DNA of 64,000 nt from Mytilus californianus (taxonomy: Eukaryota; Mollusca; Bivalvia; Mytilida; Mytilidae), in contig NW_026262734.1 of assembly GCF_021869535.1 (NCBI RefSeq), forward strand, positions 78,306,339 through 78,370,338. The letters run 5' to 3'. Below, one piece after another: positions 50,253 to 61,900 of this stretch (its first letter is position 1; each line of letters opens with the position of its first letter). A program made the position numbers and the translations under genes. Below the pieces are notes generated by a model that was not told the DNA's origin, did no database searches, and was given only the letters and a program-made list of their open reading frames with translations.

Positions 50253-51230
50253 TGTACTGCAAGGTACCATACCACAAAGGGAAGGCTGGGATTGAGTTTT
50301 GGGGTGATGAATCATAAGGGGGTTCAAAAAATTTTGGGGGGGGGATTTTTTTTTCCTTTTTTTCTTTAAAATTTTCCATTTTAAATTGGTTATTTCTGAT
50401 TTATATGTAAAAGCAAATAATAATGATATGGTTTGAATAGATAAATTAAAAATTTTTAAGTTCTTAGACCACATTTATTCTGTGTCAGAAACCTATGCTG
50501 TGTCAAATATTTAATTACAATCCAAATTCAGTGCTGTATCAAGCTTGAATGTTGTGTCCATACTTGCCCCAACTGTTCAGGGTTCGACCTCTGCGGTCGT
50601 ATCAAGCTGCGCCCCAGCGGAGCATTTTATTAAAACATTTATTAGATTCTTAAACCATCCTGGATTTTTACCAAACTTGGACAGAAGCTTCTTACAATCA
50701 AAAGATAGTATCTAGAGGAAAAGTTTTAATAATTTTTTCCCCATTTTTGTTGACAGCGATCCTACATTCAGTCGTTGTCTGAATTAAGGGATAAATCATC
50801 AAACAATGTAAAAATTATCTTCTTTATCATTTGTTCATTCAATCAATTTATGTTTCAACTCTTTTATAAATCTATAGATTTGATTCCATACTGTATACAT
50901 TTTTACAAACATAACTTTTTCATACATTTCAAAAGTTTTATTTCATTAACTGTAAATCTATTATGTGCATTCCCCTATCACACCGAAAACATAGATAACA
51001 GCAAAAGTAGGCGAGACACTGGGTTCCGCGGAACCCTTACAAATTTTTTTAAAGCATTAAATCAAATGTTGTGATTGCTTAAAAACACCCCAAACAATTG
51101 AAGCAATGTTACTTTCATTTTGAGATACAATTAGTGAAATAACACATAGTTTTTACGATTCTGAAACAACAAAGGAATAAAAAAAAACATGAGATTTTCC
51201 ATAAGCAGATAAGATGTTGATAGTTATAAT

Positions 51231-51452
51231 TATGCTTATCAAGTCATTAATGTTAGTGTGTTTATGCTTATCAAGTCATTAATGTTAGTGTGTTTATGCT
51301 TATCAAGTCATTAATGTTAGTGTGTTTATGCTTATCAAGTCATTAATGTTAGTGTGTTTATGCTTATCAAGTCATTAATGTTAGTGTGTTTATGCTTATC
51401 AAGTCAATGATTAATGTTAGTGTGCTTATGCTTATCAAGTCATTAATGTTAG
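51231..51452 (+). repeat. 32-bp minisatellite reaching the last coding exon's splice site
   Basis: The unit tgcttatcaagtcattaatg plus ttagtgtgttta repeats about seven times at 32-bp spacing. One unit has a 4-bp insertion (gtcaatgattaat). The last unit runs directly into the polypyrimidine tract and AG of the last ERK coding exon. Each unit carries cattaat, a plausible branch-point sequence. Confidence 0.92.
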
Positions 51453-51472
51453 TGTGTATCTTTCTTTTTCAG

Positions 51473-51705
51473 CTTTAGATCTGTTAGAGAAAATGTTATG
51501 TTTCAATCCACACAAGAGGATCACGGTGGAACAATCATTGGAACATCCATATCTGGAACAATATTATGATCCTGCAGACGAACCTGTCGCAGAAGAACCT
51601 TTCACATTTGAAATGGAATTAGATGATCTACCCAAAGAACGATTAAAGGAACTCATATTCCAAGAAACACTTGATCTGAAAAAGAAAATGGGAATAGAAA
51701 GCTAG
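51473..51705 (+). CDS. MAPK1: ERK MAP kinase, last coding exon with common docking region
   Basis: This 233-bp exon completes the Ala codon and encodes [20 protein letters not shown], then the helix-I region, [20 protein letters not shown] (which holds the acidic common docking site used by MEK, phosphatases and substrates with D-motifs) and the C-terminal L16 segment [17 protein letters not shown], ending KKKMGIES and TAG. The acceptor is a long pyrimidine run, tttctttttcag, at 51472. With the other six exons the frame is continuous and gives 280 residues. Adding the ~80 missing N-terminal residues gives about 360, the usual ERK2 length. The stop codon is followed immediately by GTAAAA, a possible donor for a 3'UTR intron. 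Confidence 0.97.
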
Positions 51706-51759
51706 GTAAAAATATTAAAAGTGGCACATTGTAGATAATAGATTAACAGGTGGGAGAAT

Positions 51760-52840
51760 CTGGATAGATGAACATTTTATATCTACAAATTTTTTCCATT
51801 GAATCTTTTTGAGGAAATCATATTCCCACCAATTTCTTGAAAAACTGCATGCATGATCTAAACCAGGGGTGTGGAAATACTTGTTGTGAACATTTGTCTG
51901 TGGGCAAGTTAAAATGTAAAAAAAAAAGTTACTTGCCCTGAATTTCCCAATAAATATTCAAGTATTTTGCTGTAAGCTTCTATGATTCTTAAAACTGTTT
52001 TGTATCACAATATACAATGATATAAATGATGTTTGTGATATTTTTTTATGTGTATAAATAAAAGGAGTTAACATCATTGAGACAGAAACCCAAAAACAAA
52101 AAAACATCTAGAAGGCAATTAATGTTTTGTCCATTCCCCCAGACACCTGTTTAATTTTACTGTTTTCTTGCATCTGACAAGCTTGGTGTTTTGCAGAACA
52201 TTGATGGGCCTCCAAATTGTCCCTTCTATCTATTAATTTGCCAACAAATGAGTAAGACTTTGATCAGCAAGTTGTGAGTGTTTCCTAAAAATTGTGCAAA
52301 AATCTTATTTTCAGAAGTTTCTTAAATAGAGAGCCAGGTTCAATTTTTTAGGCCACAACGTCTAGAATTCTCCTTGCCTGCGTTTTCCATTTTTTTTCCT
52401 CGACTCATCATTGTTATTTTCATTCTGTTTGTCTTGATGACCCTGTCAAGGTGTTTTTATCAGGTATTTATTACATTGGTTGCAATGAATTACAGTGATC
52501 TCCATCCTAAATTTCAATCATGAAAAATTAAAATAACACTTCTGTGTGATGCCGGATAAAACCTAATCGACGATCCCAGATCAATGGACAAAGATAAAGC
52601 AATGTTTATGAGACCTGGGATCACATACTTATTTTTTTGTTTTGGTTATTGATCTATTTCTGTTTTTTTTTTAATACTTGTCGTCATGAACAATGATGTT
52701 TTGACTTAAGTATTTTTGTTTTTCACGTGTTGATCATTGGTTTCTATTTCATAAAGTAATACAGCCTAATAAGTTGTGGAAGTAAGTCTACATTTTTGTT
52801 TAAATTGAATTTGTCAAGTGTAATTTTTTATTGTCCACGG
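51760..52840. other. 3'UTR-intron or UTR sequence, no gene recognised
   Basis: AT-rich, with no frame and no tandem repeat. The phrase ggtgtggaaatacttgttgt to 51950 and the resumption after 54790 appear to be one sequence split by the hAT element. Confidence 0.35.
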
Positions 52841-54782
52841 CAGGGCTTCCAAAATTTCCTGACGACAGCCGGACATTTTTCAAAGAAATATTTTTGACGG
52901 TCAATGATCAGCTGGATACTTAAATGTAACTGAGAGGATGCATAAATTGATATATGTGTCTAAATAATTAGTAGTGTTATATGCAATAAAATTATTTATA
53001 ACTGTTTTGTTTTCTTCATTCTAAAAATAAATAAAATATTATCCTCGGTATTGTGTCATTTTTCTGTGTATCGTAATACAGTAACCATCATTGCATCAAT
53101 CAGCTTCAGTACCTGACTGTTCTCATGTTTTTGTTTCTGTTTATATAATCTATCTTCTCTCTGTGAGTACTTAACACTTTGTAAATTAAGGCCATCTTAT
53201 TTGAAACTGTTGATGTTGGCTTTAATTGCAGTACAACTTGATCATCAATACACGTGATACTTTTCTTTTTGTGTATTGATTACCTGACCACGTGACTTTT
53301 ACAACTGATGCGGTATTTATAGATAACATTGAGGAGGCCCGATGAAGGATATTGTTTTAAACCGTGTAAAATCTACTGAACAGTGATAACATTTTTCTTT
53401 GTACAATTTCCCAACCTGATTTAGAAAATAAGGAATAAATAAAAACATACTCAGTTGATAAATAATTTAATGAATAACAACATGATATTTTATGTAAGCA
53501 TATAACAACAATAAAATGTCAGAAGAGCACAATGCTGACAAACACACGCAATAAATATTACAATGAGCACATTGAAAAGAAGCACAGATCACAGCACAAG
53601 ATTAGAGTTCATTTAGTCTAATTAAAGATTTTACATTCATGAGCTTGCTAAATGCATTGTTCTGATAAACATGGCGGTTACGAACGGATTGCCATTTGCG
53701 GATAGCAGGAACAGGGTCAAAGTTTTTAACATCTACACCTACTAAGCTTATCCTCATAAGTTGATCTAAAGCGTCAATACCTAGACTACACCTTAGTCGA
53801 TCATAATTCCCACGGCGGGACTTAACTTTACGTCGGACATCACCTCTTTCTCTATAACATCGGAAATTGTCTGAATAAATTCGGAGCAGGCATTGTTCTC
53901 TTGATATAATTTAGAAGTGATCACGGCACCATTTAACTTAGTTAAATCATTTATTGACTGAAATTTGTCCATTGGTTTTTCCTATATATTTTAGTAAATT
54001 TTCCCCTTGAGAGTACCCCAGTATTTAACACGATGTACAGTGTTAAATAAAATAATATATATCATACTTATTCATTTATAAATATCCTTATTTGAAGAAT
54101 AACTTTTAAATATCAGGATACTTTTAAAACTGAATGCTCATTTAAAATAATATCTATAAAGCGTAATTAAATAGGATGTTGTTCCATACACGCTTACATG
54201 TTTGACCTCGTTTACCGGATTACCTTTATGTACATTGTTATGCATCATTAATTCTATTGATAAAGATAAGCTAAGGACACCTCATCAAAGGTAACAAACC
54301 TGTAATCAGTGAATGATTTATGGCTTCAATATAACTTATTGAAGGGATAATTGTTTGACAGCTTGTTGTTATTTAAATAAAAGAAAACGTGTTTTTTCTA
54401 CTTTTTATTGATGTACACAAGCTAAAGACCAAGCCGTACATTTATGTACCCAGAGGATTAGACTAACTGAGACACTTCAAAGTATCTGAAATATGCTGCT
54501 TCTGTTTTATTAAACCCAATTATGACCGAAATATCTTTGTGAAATAGATTGCCACAATTATAAACTAAAATGCCCAAACGGACATGCCCAAAGCCCCAAA
54601 CGGACATTTTTATCGATCGATAGGCCTAGTTGGTAAAAATTGAAATGACCGTTTCATGAAAATGCCTTGAATAACAAAATGTGGCACACCAATTCTATTT
54701 GACCGTTTGAGGCTGAGAGCAGCCGGTCTTTTTATGAAAGTTTCGGTCAAGTCCGGAATATATGACCGTTTTGGAAGCCCTG
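52841..54782 (-). mobile_element. hAT element 2 (1.9 kb), inverted copy of element 1
   Basis: The TIRs are CAGGGCTTCCAAAA and TTTTGGAAGCCCTG. The 8-bp duplication GTCCACGG is at 52833-52840 and 54783-54790. Outside the deletions it is almost identical in reverse complement to 46323-48532 (for example tatcgatcgat, gaggatgcataaattgatat). It lies in the probable 3'UTR intron. Confidence 0.95.
53602..53975 (-). pseudogene. hAT transposase remnant (internal piece fused to C-terminus)
   Basis: On the minus strand, a piece matching element 1 (KFQSINDLTKLNGAVITSKL to PAVGIMID) runs straight into a C-terminal piece with GIDALDQLMRISLVGVDVKN, RKWQSVRNRHVYQNN and a stop at 53602. The first aspartate region and the start of the catalytic domain are joined by deletion to the C-terminal tail, and the N-terminal zinc-finger region is deleted too. 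It is non-functional. Where element 1 has an in-frame stop after AVITS, this copy reads a sense codon. Confidence 0.8.
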
Positions 54783-55159
54783 GTCCACGGGCAACCTAGA
54801 TAAAAAAAAATAACTTGTCAGGTTGTTCAAATGTACGGGTCGGGCAAGTCGGGCATAGCATTTCAACACCCCTGTCTAAACCAACTTTACACAAATAATA
54901 TATGACAGTTTTTGATATAGATCGTTTCATTTGGTTGCTTTTTGATTAACATTTACCCCACATCCTCCTCTTGTTGAAAATCTGTAACTCCTGTAGATAG
55001 ATCAAAATTCTGACTGCTTTAGCTAGATAAGATCAGATAAGGAAACGGTATAAATTAATTTGTTGTAAATTGGAGTAAAAATGTTGTCAGTTTGAAAAAT
55101 TATGTGTACATAGTAAATTTTCTAAAGAAACACAAAATATCTTACACAATTTGTATATA

Positions 55160-55480
55160 AACATAAGAAGATGTGGTAGGATTGCCAATGAGACAACTTT
55201 CCACCAGAGACCAAGTGACATAGAAGTTGATAACTATAGGTCGCTGTACGGCCTTCAACAATGAGCTAAACCCATACCACATAGTAGGTAAGCTATAAAA
55301 GGCCCCGGAATAACAAATGTAGACAAATCAAACAAGAAAACTAACGCCTGATTTACATTCAAAACAAAAAACGAAAAACAAATATGATATATAGCAACAA
55401 ACGACAACCACTTAATAACAGGCTTCTGACTTAGGACAGGCACATACAGAATGTGGCTGTGTTAAACATGCATGAATATT
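55160..55480 (+). repeat. Dispersed repeat (gattgccaatgagacaactt)
   Basis: It contains gtaggattgccaatgagaca, ggtcgctgtacggccttcaa and gtaagctataaaaggccccg, with the tail ttctgacttaggacaggcac. It is the most complete copy of this repeat in the window. The minus-strand frame 55255-55443 is a by-product. Confidence 0.8.
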
Positions 55481-56034
55481 ACCACGACTTCAAGTGGCCA
55501 ACAATCAGGCAATTACACAACAGAAAATTATTTGATAAAGAAACATGCACAGCTTTTACGGCAAAATACATCAATCAAAACTGAATTGAAAGTTGGATAA
55601 AACATTCACTTTAATGAAACAGTTGTTAATAAATTAGGTAAACAAGATCTGAAAAAAAGGTATTGAAAATGATGTAAAATGCAATTTAAACAATTAAACA
55701 AAGATCACTAGATTGAAAAAGTGTCCACCTAATTAGAGAAATTCTACGAGTTGATAATATATTTTTTCTTCTGGAAATTAACCAAAAAAGTTAGTTTACT
55801 AAGAGGTTTTTGTCACATCAACTTGAAACTTAGAATACATGTTTAATGTGTCAGAGATGAATATTTTGAATTATTTAACAAATAACTATTTTATCCTTAT
55901 TTCAAGGTAAACTGAACACGAACAAAGGAAAGTGCAAACTGGACAAGGTGACCTATGGACACACATTCATGTTAATATTTATCTCCAAATCGGTATCACT
56001 AACTACATATTAACTGAATTGTTTTATGTTTCAG

Positions 56035-56760
56035 GTAAAGAAGATATTTACTTAGAGAAGATATAACATCATATCATAATCAGCTGGAATATTCCAAAAT
56101 CATCATCAAAAAGTCATAGGACAATCTTTGTCATCAAGAAGCTTCATGTCAAAGCTGTTTCATCAAGAAGCTTGAATTCAAGCTAGTGTATTCATATGAC
56201 CTATATCTTACAAGTATTTATTTCCATGTCGACCATGAAAATTTTATAAATGTGATAGTATTTTTCACTTTTTGATATCATTTGTCATGACATTTTTCGC
56301 TTTATTTCTTCTTTTTCTATAAACATTCATTTTGGAGTATTTTTCACTTACTATTTTGTTTTTTTACCTTTTTCGGTATTCTAACGTTAGAAGAAATTAG
56401 AACAGAATATACATAGATTAAGAGTTTTAAGAGCAGGAATTTAGATAATTTTTTAGAATTTGTTTTTCATTTTTGATACAGAATTTAGTTTTCAGCAGCT
56501 GATAGATATAAATTTGCAGCTGTTTTTTTTTTTTTTTTTTTTTAAATTGATTTTTGAAATCAGATAGTAAAAATTGCTGTAAGTTTTCCTTTGAAGTTTC
56601 CATATATTAAAAAAAAAAGAATGAATATCTCCATTACTAAATCTCCTACTTTGTTGACAAATTTTCCATATTCCCCGTTATTTGTCTAAATTAACTGTTT
56701 GTCCTGTAGAATATGACAAATCAAAGTCACAATGATTTTTTTACATGATAAATAAAAAAT
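56035..56760 (+). other. Possible terminal 3'UTR exon with AATAAA
   Basis: After the acceptor at 56034 the sequence is AT-rich, free of the repeat families that fill the introns, and has no long reading frame. AATAAA occurs at 56751-56756. Other AATAAA hexamers occur later (for example at 62755), so the true transcript end is unknown. Confidence 0.3.
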
Positions 56761-58405
56761 GTCCAAGATACTTGAAACATTGTATTAGTATCAGTCAAGT
56801 TTGTTGTTCGGTTTGTCTGATGAATTGATTCATTTCGCTGACATAATGTCAAATGAACGGAGTTATGAGATGGAAAGAACTACTGCGGAGCATTGTGGAG
56901 CTTTTTGATTCTTTAATTTTTGGATTATTTTGAAAGTTTGAAGATGTAGGTCATACCCAAAATATATTCAAACATTAATCTTAGGTAGGGAGATCTTCAA
57001 GTTTGGAGGTTTGAAAAGTGTTACCTATGATAAAAATAAATCATTTAAATAAGGTCAATTTCAGAATTAGATAAGGAAAAGGAAACTTTAACGTAAGTGA
57101 TATGCTTGTGATGTGTAATAAATTATGTTATGCTTGAATGAATTTTATGTATTAGTTAGCAGAGAAAAACAAAATGATAAGTTCTTCCAAAATCTGTTCA
57201 ATAGATTTTATCTTTCATTCCAACTGTTTAGGAAATTGAATCATCGCTTATTGTAGATATGTAATTTAGAGTAAATTTTCTGTCAATATATCTTTGTATA
57301 GCATATAGAAATATACATGTACACTGTATATCTTCTGAAGTTATGTTTATATTACCAGTATCGTGGATAGTCACAACTCATATCATAGGTACATTTATGA
57401 TATTGTAGCATATTCATATAATTAAGCATTGTTCATGTTGAAGACAAGAAATGAAAAGATGTTTGATACTTAATAATCGTTCTCCTCTGTATAAAATTGT
57501 TCAATAGATTTTCTGTATAAACATGTTATCTGTTTTTCTGACACAAAATTTATAGCATTTGTAAAGAGTACCATCATATGTTTTTTGAAAATATTACCCA
57601 GAATGCTTTAGCTTCTGAAATGGTAAAGTATTTCTACATTTTTTAAAATGGAAATACTGGCACAGATCCAAATTTGACATTAATGACTATGTCAATTCAA
57701 TGATCTGGAGTTTCTAATGAGTAGTTTTTGGAGCTATTTCATACAATGGATATATTTAAAGAAAAATTACAAGAATATTATTGCAGTAATTAATGTATAC
57801 ATCTTGCCTGTATTTGGAATTTTAGTTGTACGATGATGTGTCCATTTCTAAGGTTGAATGTTCAATACACAAGGGCATATGGAATACCACAATGTTTCAT
57901 CTAAGACAATGTCAAAAGTCACAGCACTATTTTACACATTTTTTTTTATGTCATTTACCAAGGTGTATCTATATTTCAGTTTAATTTAAATTTCCATTCC
58001 ATTTATTAGTTGTCAACTCAAAATTATTAGAATCATTTTCATGTCATTACTGCAATATTTGTTCAACTTGAAGACAGCTAGTTTTTACATAGATGTATTG
58101 TCAATCATTTCATTGTCTTTGTAAGAAAGTTCTTACTTTAATTATGATCTTTGTTACATCTGTTGCTTTGGAAAATGAAGGTGTTTATTAATATCAACAT
58201 TTGGGCAGGTTAGAATTTGAAAATTTTTAAATAGTAATTTACGATTTTGAAATAAGGTAGAATTTGTGTCGTAAGAGAATATTAGATGGCTAGATTCACT
58301 AGAAAAAAAATAGTGATTATTTTTAAAGAGATATTTTGCCTTTTGATCAGTTTTTGGTACAATTAGATTTATTAAATTCATTCCTTGCATATTCATGTTT
58401 AAGAA

Positions 58406-58578
58406 TCTCATAACAAGATGCATTTTATCAAATTGTAATCATGATTATTTTTTTTTTGAAATTCTGATATTAAAAAAAATTCCCAAATTCTCATAACAGG
58501 AGGCATTTTATCAAATTGTAATCATGATTATTTTTTTTTCAAATTCTGATATTAAAAACAATTTCCAAATTCTCATCA
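58406..58578. repeat. ~84-bp tandem duplication
   Basis: The phrase cattttatcaaattgtaatc, then atgattatttttttttt and attctgatattaaaaa, occurs twice, 83-84 bp apart. Confidence 0.88.
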
Positions 58579-58869
58579 TTTTAATAAATAATGTAAATTT
58601 GATTTAGCCAGTATATATAGTGTAACTCTGTGATAAATTACTATTGCAGCTGATTTGTACGAGTGTGTTCAAAGTATTTAAAATTTGATTTATTCACCAT
58701 GAGGTCAATTTTTGCTTTGTTGACTACCTTTTGGTGTGGTAACAGTTGTCATGAGAAACCAGTCAGGTAATGCAATAGGCAATACAAGAATGTTTGTAAA
58801 AATCTGCTTCTCCAAAAGTTTTTTATTACCATTGCAAATAATGAGATCATTATTACCTCACAAAAAAGC

Positions 58870-58925
58870 AAACTTTGGTGGATAGTTGTCTCATTGGCAA
58901 TCATACTACATCCCCTTATTTTTAT
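58870..58925 (-). repeat. Dispersed repeat remnant (minus orientation)
   Basis: The phrase tggatagttgtctcattggc, then aatcatactacatcccctta, is the reverse complement of the repeat at 26700 and 55165. Confidence 0.7.
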
Positions 58926-61900
58926 TAAGTTTTATGTTTTCACTACATCTCCAAATACTTCAGCTGTAATAACTCGTTTTTTTCTGTCATTCATATTTGC
59001 AGATTTTATAACAACATTAACCTGGACAGATTCATCACAATTGAAGCAGTAGAGCATGCCAATCCTCCTTCTGGATGGAGGTCTATCGATTTATTTTCTC
59101 ATGGTTTTTTAAAAATCATTTTGGGGTCATTCCAGCAATACTAAATAAATTCTGATTACTGATTGCAACACAATGTACATGACTATTTTACAATTTCAAA
59201 AAATAAAAAAAATCGAAATTGATTAATTCAAATTTGATAGACCTGTAAATCAGAGAATTATAACTCTTAGTGCCCTAAAAGTTTTTAGTTTTTGTTTTGT
59301 ACCTGCCTGTCAATTTACCTCAGTTTTGTAAGCATTTTCTTCCTTTAATTGACGCATATTGTTAACTTTTTACTCCATGTAACATGCTGGTAGAATAGAT
59401 AATGATGTTGTGAGGAAGATCAACGTTTTTTTCTTCTTCATTGATATATATTTTTTTTGTTATGATAGATAGAATTGTATAAATATTAAGGAATGTATGT
59501 ATTTCATTTACAATATTGTTGTTGACAATTGCTGACTTTAATGGTTAGATCAGCTCAGTTCATGACCAGTGTTCAGAATGGCATCTGTAGAAGAAGTTTC
59601 TCAGACTTTGACTACCGTTAAATTAAATAGCATTTTGGTTAAAATTGGCCTTCCTGCACTATCAAGGATGTCTTAAAAAGTCCTATTATTGCTGTCTTTC
59701 ATCTCAAAGTCACAGTAAGGCCTTCAACATGGAGCAAAATACCCAGGGGTCACCACACCAGACGAAGAGAGCGACATTATTGCCCTAGGATTCCCCACTT
59801 TGCTTTACAGAAGCTCCAAGAAGTTTATGTCGCCCTGGATTTTCAGTGATTTTTGAAGTTCACACCTTACCGAGAGTTTAGACAGCTCCTAGCACTTGAA
59901 ATATTTGCTGATGTGAATTGAAGGGCACAGATTGAGTGTTGTATCAACAAATTGCTGACTAACAGGCAAAGACATTTAACAAATACTGTAACAATTTGTC
60001 TGTCATTCTTTGGGAACGAGATGAGAACATATGTGTTCACGCTTAAACTATGGGATGCAGCAAGCTTTGATTACTGCTGTTTTAAGCTGACAGATATTAT
60101 GTACATACTTTTTGACCTTTTAAACAGTCATGAAGACTATTTGAAGGATGTCTAAAAACATGTGACTGCTGAAGTACGACGATGTGTTTTTCTATGGATG
60201 TTGTTCTTAACGGACAAAAATCATGGACTGTTCTGATCTAGCTTTGGATTTTGTTATATTGTAAATGGTGTTGAACTCAGCGACCATTTGATAGTGTGAA
60301 CTCTGAACTCTGATCTCACAGACCACTTACATTTTTTCAAAACTTTTGTTATGAAATATTGAAAAAGTAAAATCCTGATTAATACATTATTTTAGCTTTT
60401 TTTCGACATCAAATCTCTTGTACAAAAATGAATACAGATAGTCATTCAGGTTGTTTTTAACCTTTGATCTTGACCTTAACCTTTTGACAATTTGGGATAG
60501 GAAGCAGCTTTTCATTTATCTTTCAATCATTCCAGTCATGTGACGTAAATATCTTATTGACAATGTGTAATATATTGTATTATATCTATCGTTGTTAAGA
60601 TTTAGTTTGCATGTAACATGTAGTAAGTAAATCATGAATATATAAATTCAGATATAGTGTAGTGCATACTTATTACTTATATCAAATAGTAATTTTTATG
60701 TCAGAGGGAAAGACTGATAGAATAGTTGTACTTAAATATAATTTTGATACAAATGATGTTAAAAACACACTCGAAATATTTTTGGTTTATAAAAATCCAT
60801 GTGCATCTTTTGGACCTTTTTCTAATGTTTTTTTTTATTTTTGATTTACAAATATACAAAAACAAATCAAAAAGGAAACCAAAGAACCAGGAAGGAATAA
60901 AAATGGTTTCTAATTTCTCTCCGCTTGGTCACCTGTAATTTGTCTTGGTGATAAGCTTTAACTTTCTAATTTTTCACTGATGACAAGTCTATAGTAGATG
61001 CTTATATATTTTGGGTGAGGTACTTTTCACATCAACAGTTATTAAATTGACAAAAGTCATGTATTAACCATTCAGAAAAAAAACAACAACTGGAAAACAA
61101 GATTCAAATCCATTGTCTTAAATGGGAAGTTTCAGATGTTGAAATACCAATGTTGGGTTTAATTCTTAGTGGCATCTTGCTTTGTTTTATCAATTGCCAC
61201 CGTCCATTTCATGGTGATGTATTAGCTAGTATAGTGATATCACCAGGGGACATGACAAAAAAAAAAGAGGCTGAAGACATTAAAGATTTCAAATTAATAT
61301 TGTTTATACATATATTACTGTTAAGAAGAGTTACATCCCTTTATGAGTTTTGACGGGTTATTTTTGTTTTAAATATTTATAAGCTTAAATTCTAATACTT
61401 GGCAGCAAGAATAGGGTTACAATCCTCATCCTCTTGGACTTTTAGAAAGGTGTAGATGAAAATGACAAAATGATCCTTGATAAGAAGAATAGATTTTTAA
61501 CACAATTTGTCATATAAACCTTATCGAGAAAAAATAAAAATATATAAAATATATTCAACAAAAATAATCATTATTATATATGGCCATATTTTAGTCCACG
61601 TCCACTGATTGATTACACGTTGACAGATTTATAGCTGTGATAATTTACAGAATATATTTATTTTCACTTAGTGCTTATTCATTAAAAAATCTTAAGATTT
61701 TTTTTAAGAAGCACAGAAGACCAGAAATGGAGGCCACAAATATAAGAAGCTTTTCATGTTGTAATTAATCACCTATTTAAATTAAAGAATTGTGTTTCAA
61801 AATAGTCAAACTATATCAGCTGCATATAATATGATAAATTGCTGGGTTTGTGAAAAAAGAGACCACAAAATCATATTTTTTCAAGTAATAAATGTCTTTA

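Larger units (their letters stand above)
46032..50631 (+). mobile_element. ATACGACCGC-type element carrying two further insertions
   Basis: It starts ATACGACGGC (one change in the arm) with hairpin closing GTGGTCGTAT, then (GTC)n and ~162-bp units. It is interrupted by hAT element 1 (46323-48532) and a 909-bp TIR element (49344-50252). It ends ctgcggtcgtatcaagctgc, gcattttat. The 35-bp and 126-bp arrays are missing, so the internal modules can be lost while the ends stay. Confidence 0.85.
45560..51044 (+). mobile_element. TTGTTGAGCC-type element, outer level of a second nest
   Basis: Its 5' part (45560-46031) has gcgatcctacattctgtcgg and two units. A 4.6-kb ATACGACCGC-type element follows. 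The body resumes after 50631 with tagattcttaaaccatcctg. It ends aggcgagacactgggttccg then cggaaccc (a perfect 16-bp palindrome) near 51040. A stretch at 50780-50990 is unlike the other units. Confidence 0.75.
51706..56034 (+). other. Probable 3'UTR intron of the ERK gene
   Basis: GTAAAA directly follows the TAG stop. At 56034 an acceptor tttcag follows a branch-like ttaactga. The interval holds a 1.9-kb hAT element and a dispersed repeat, as expected for an intron rather than a UTR. The junction cannot be checked by reading frame, so this is an inference from splice signals only. Confidence 0.4.

Noticed and set aside
59952..60155. Short frames in 58-63 kb as a downstream gene
   Set aside because: They have no recognisable domain or splice-consistent neighbours, and base composition is like the flanks. 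I could not support a coding call.
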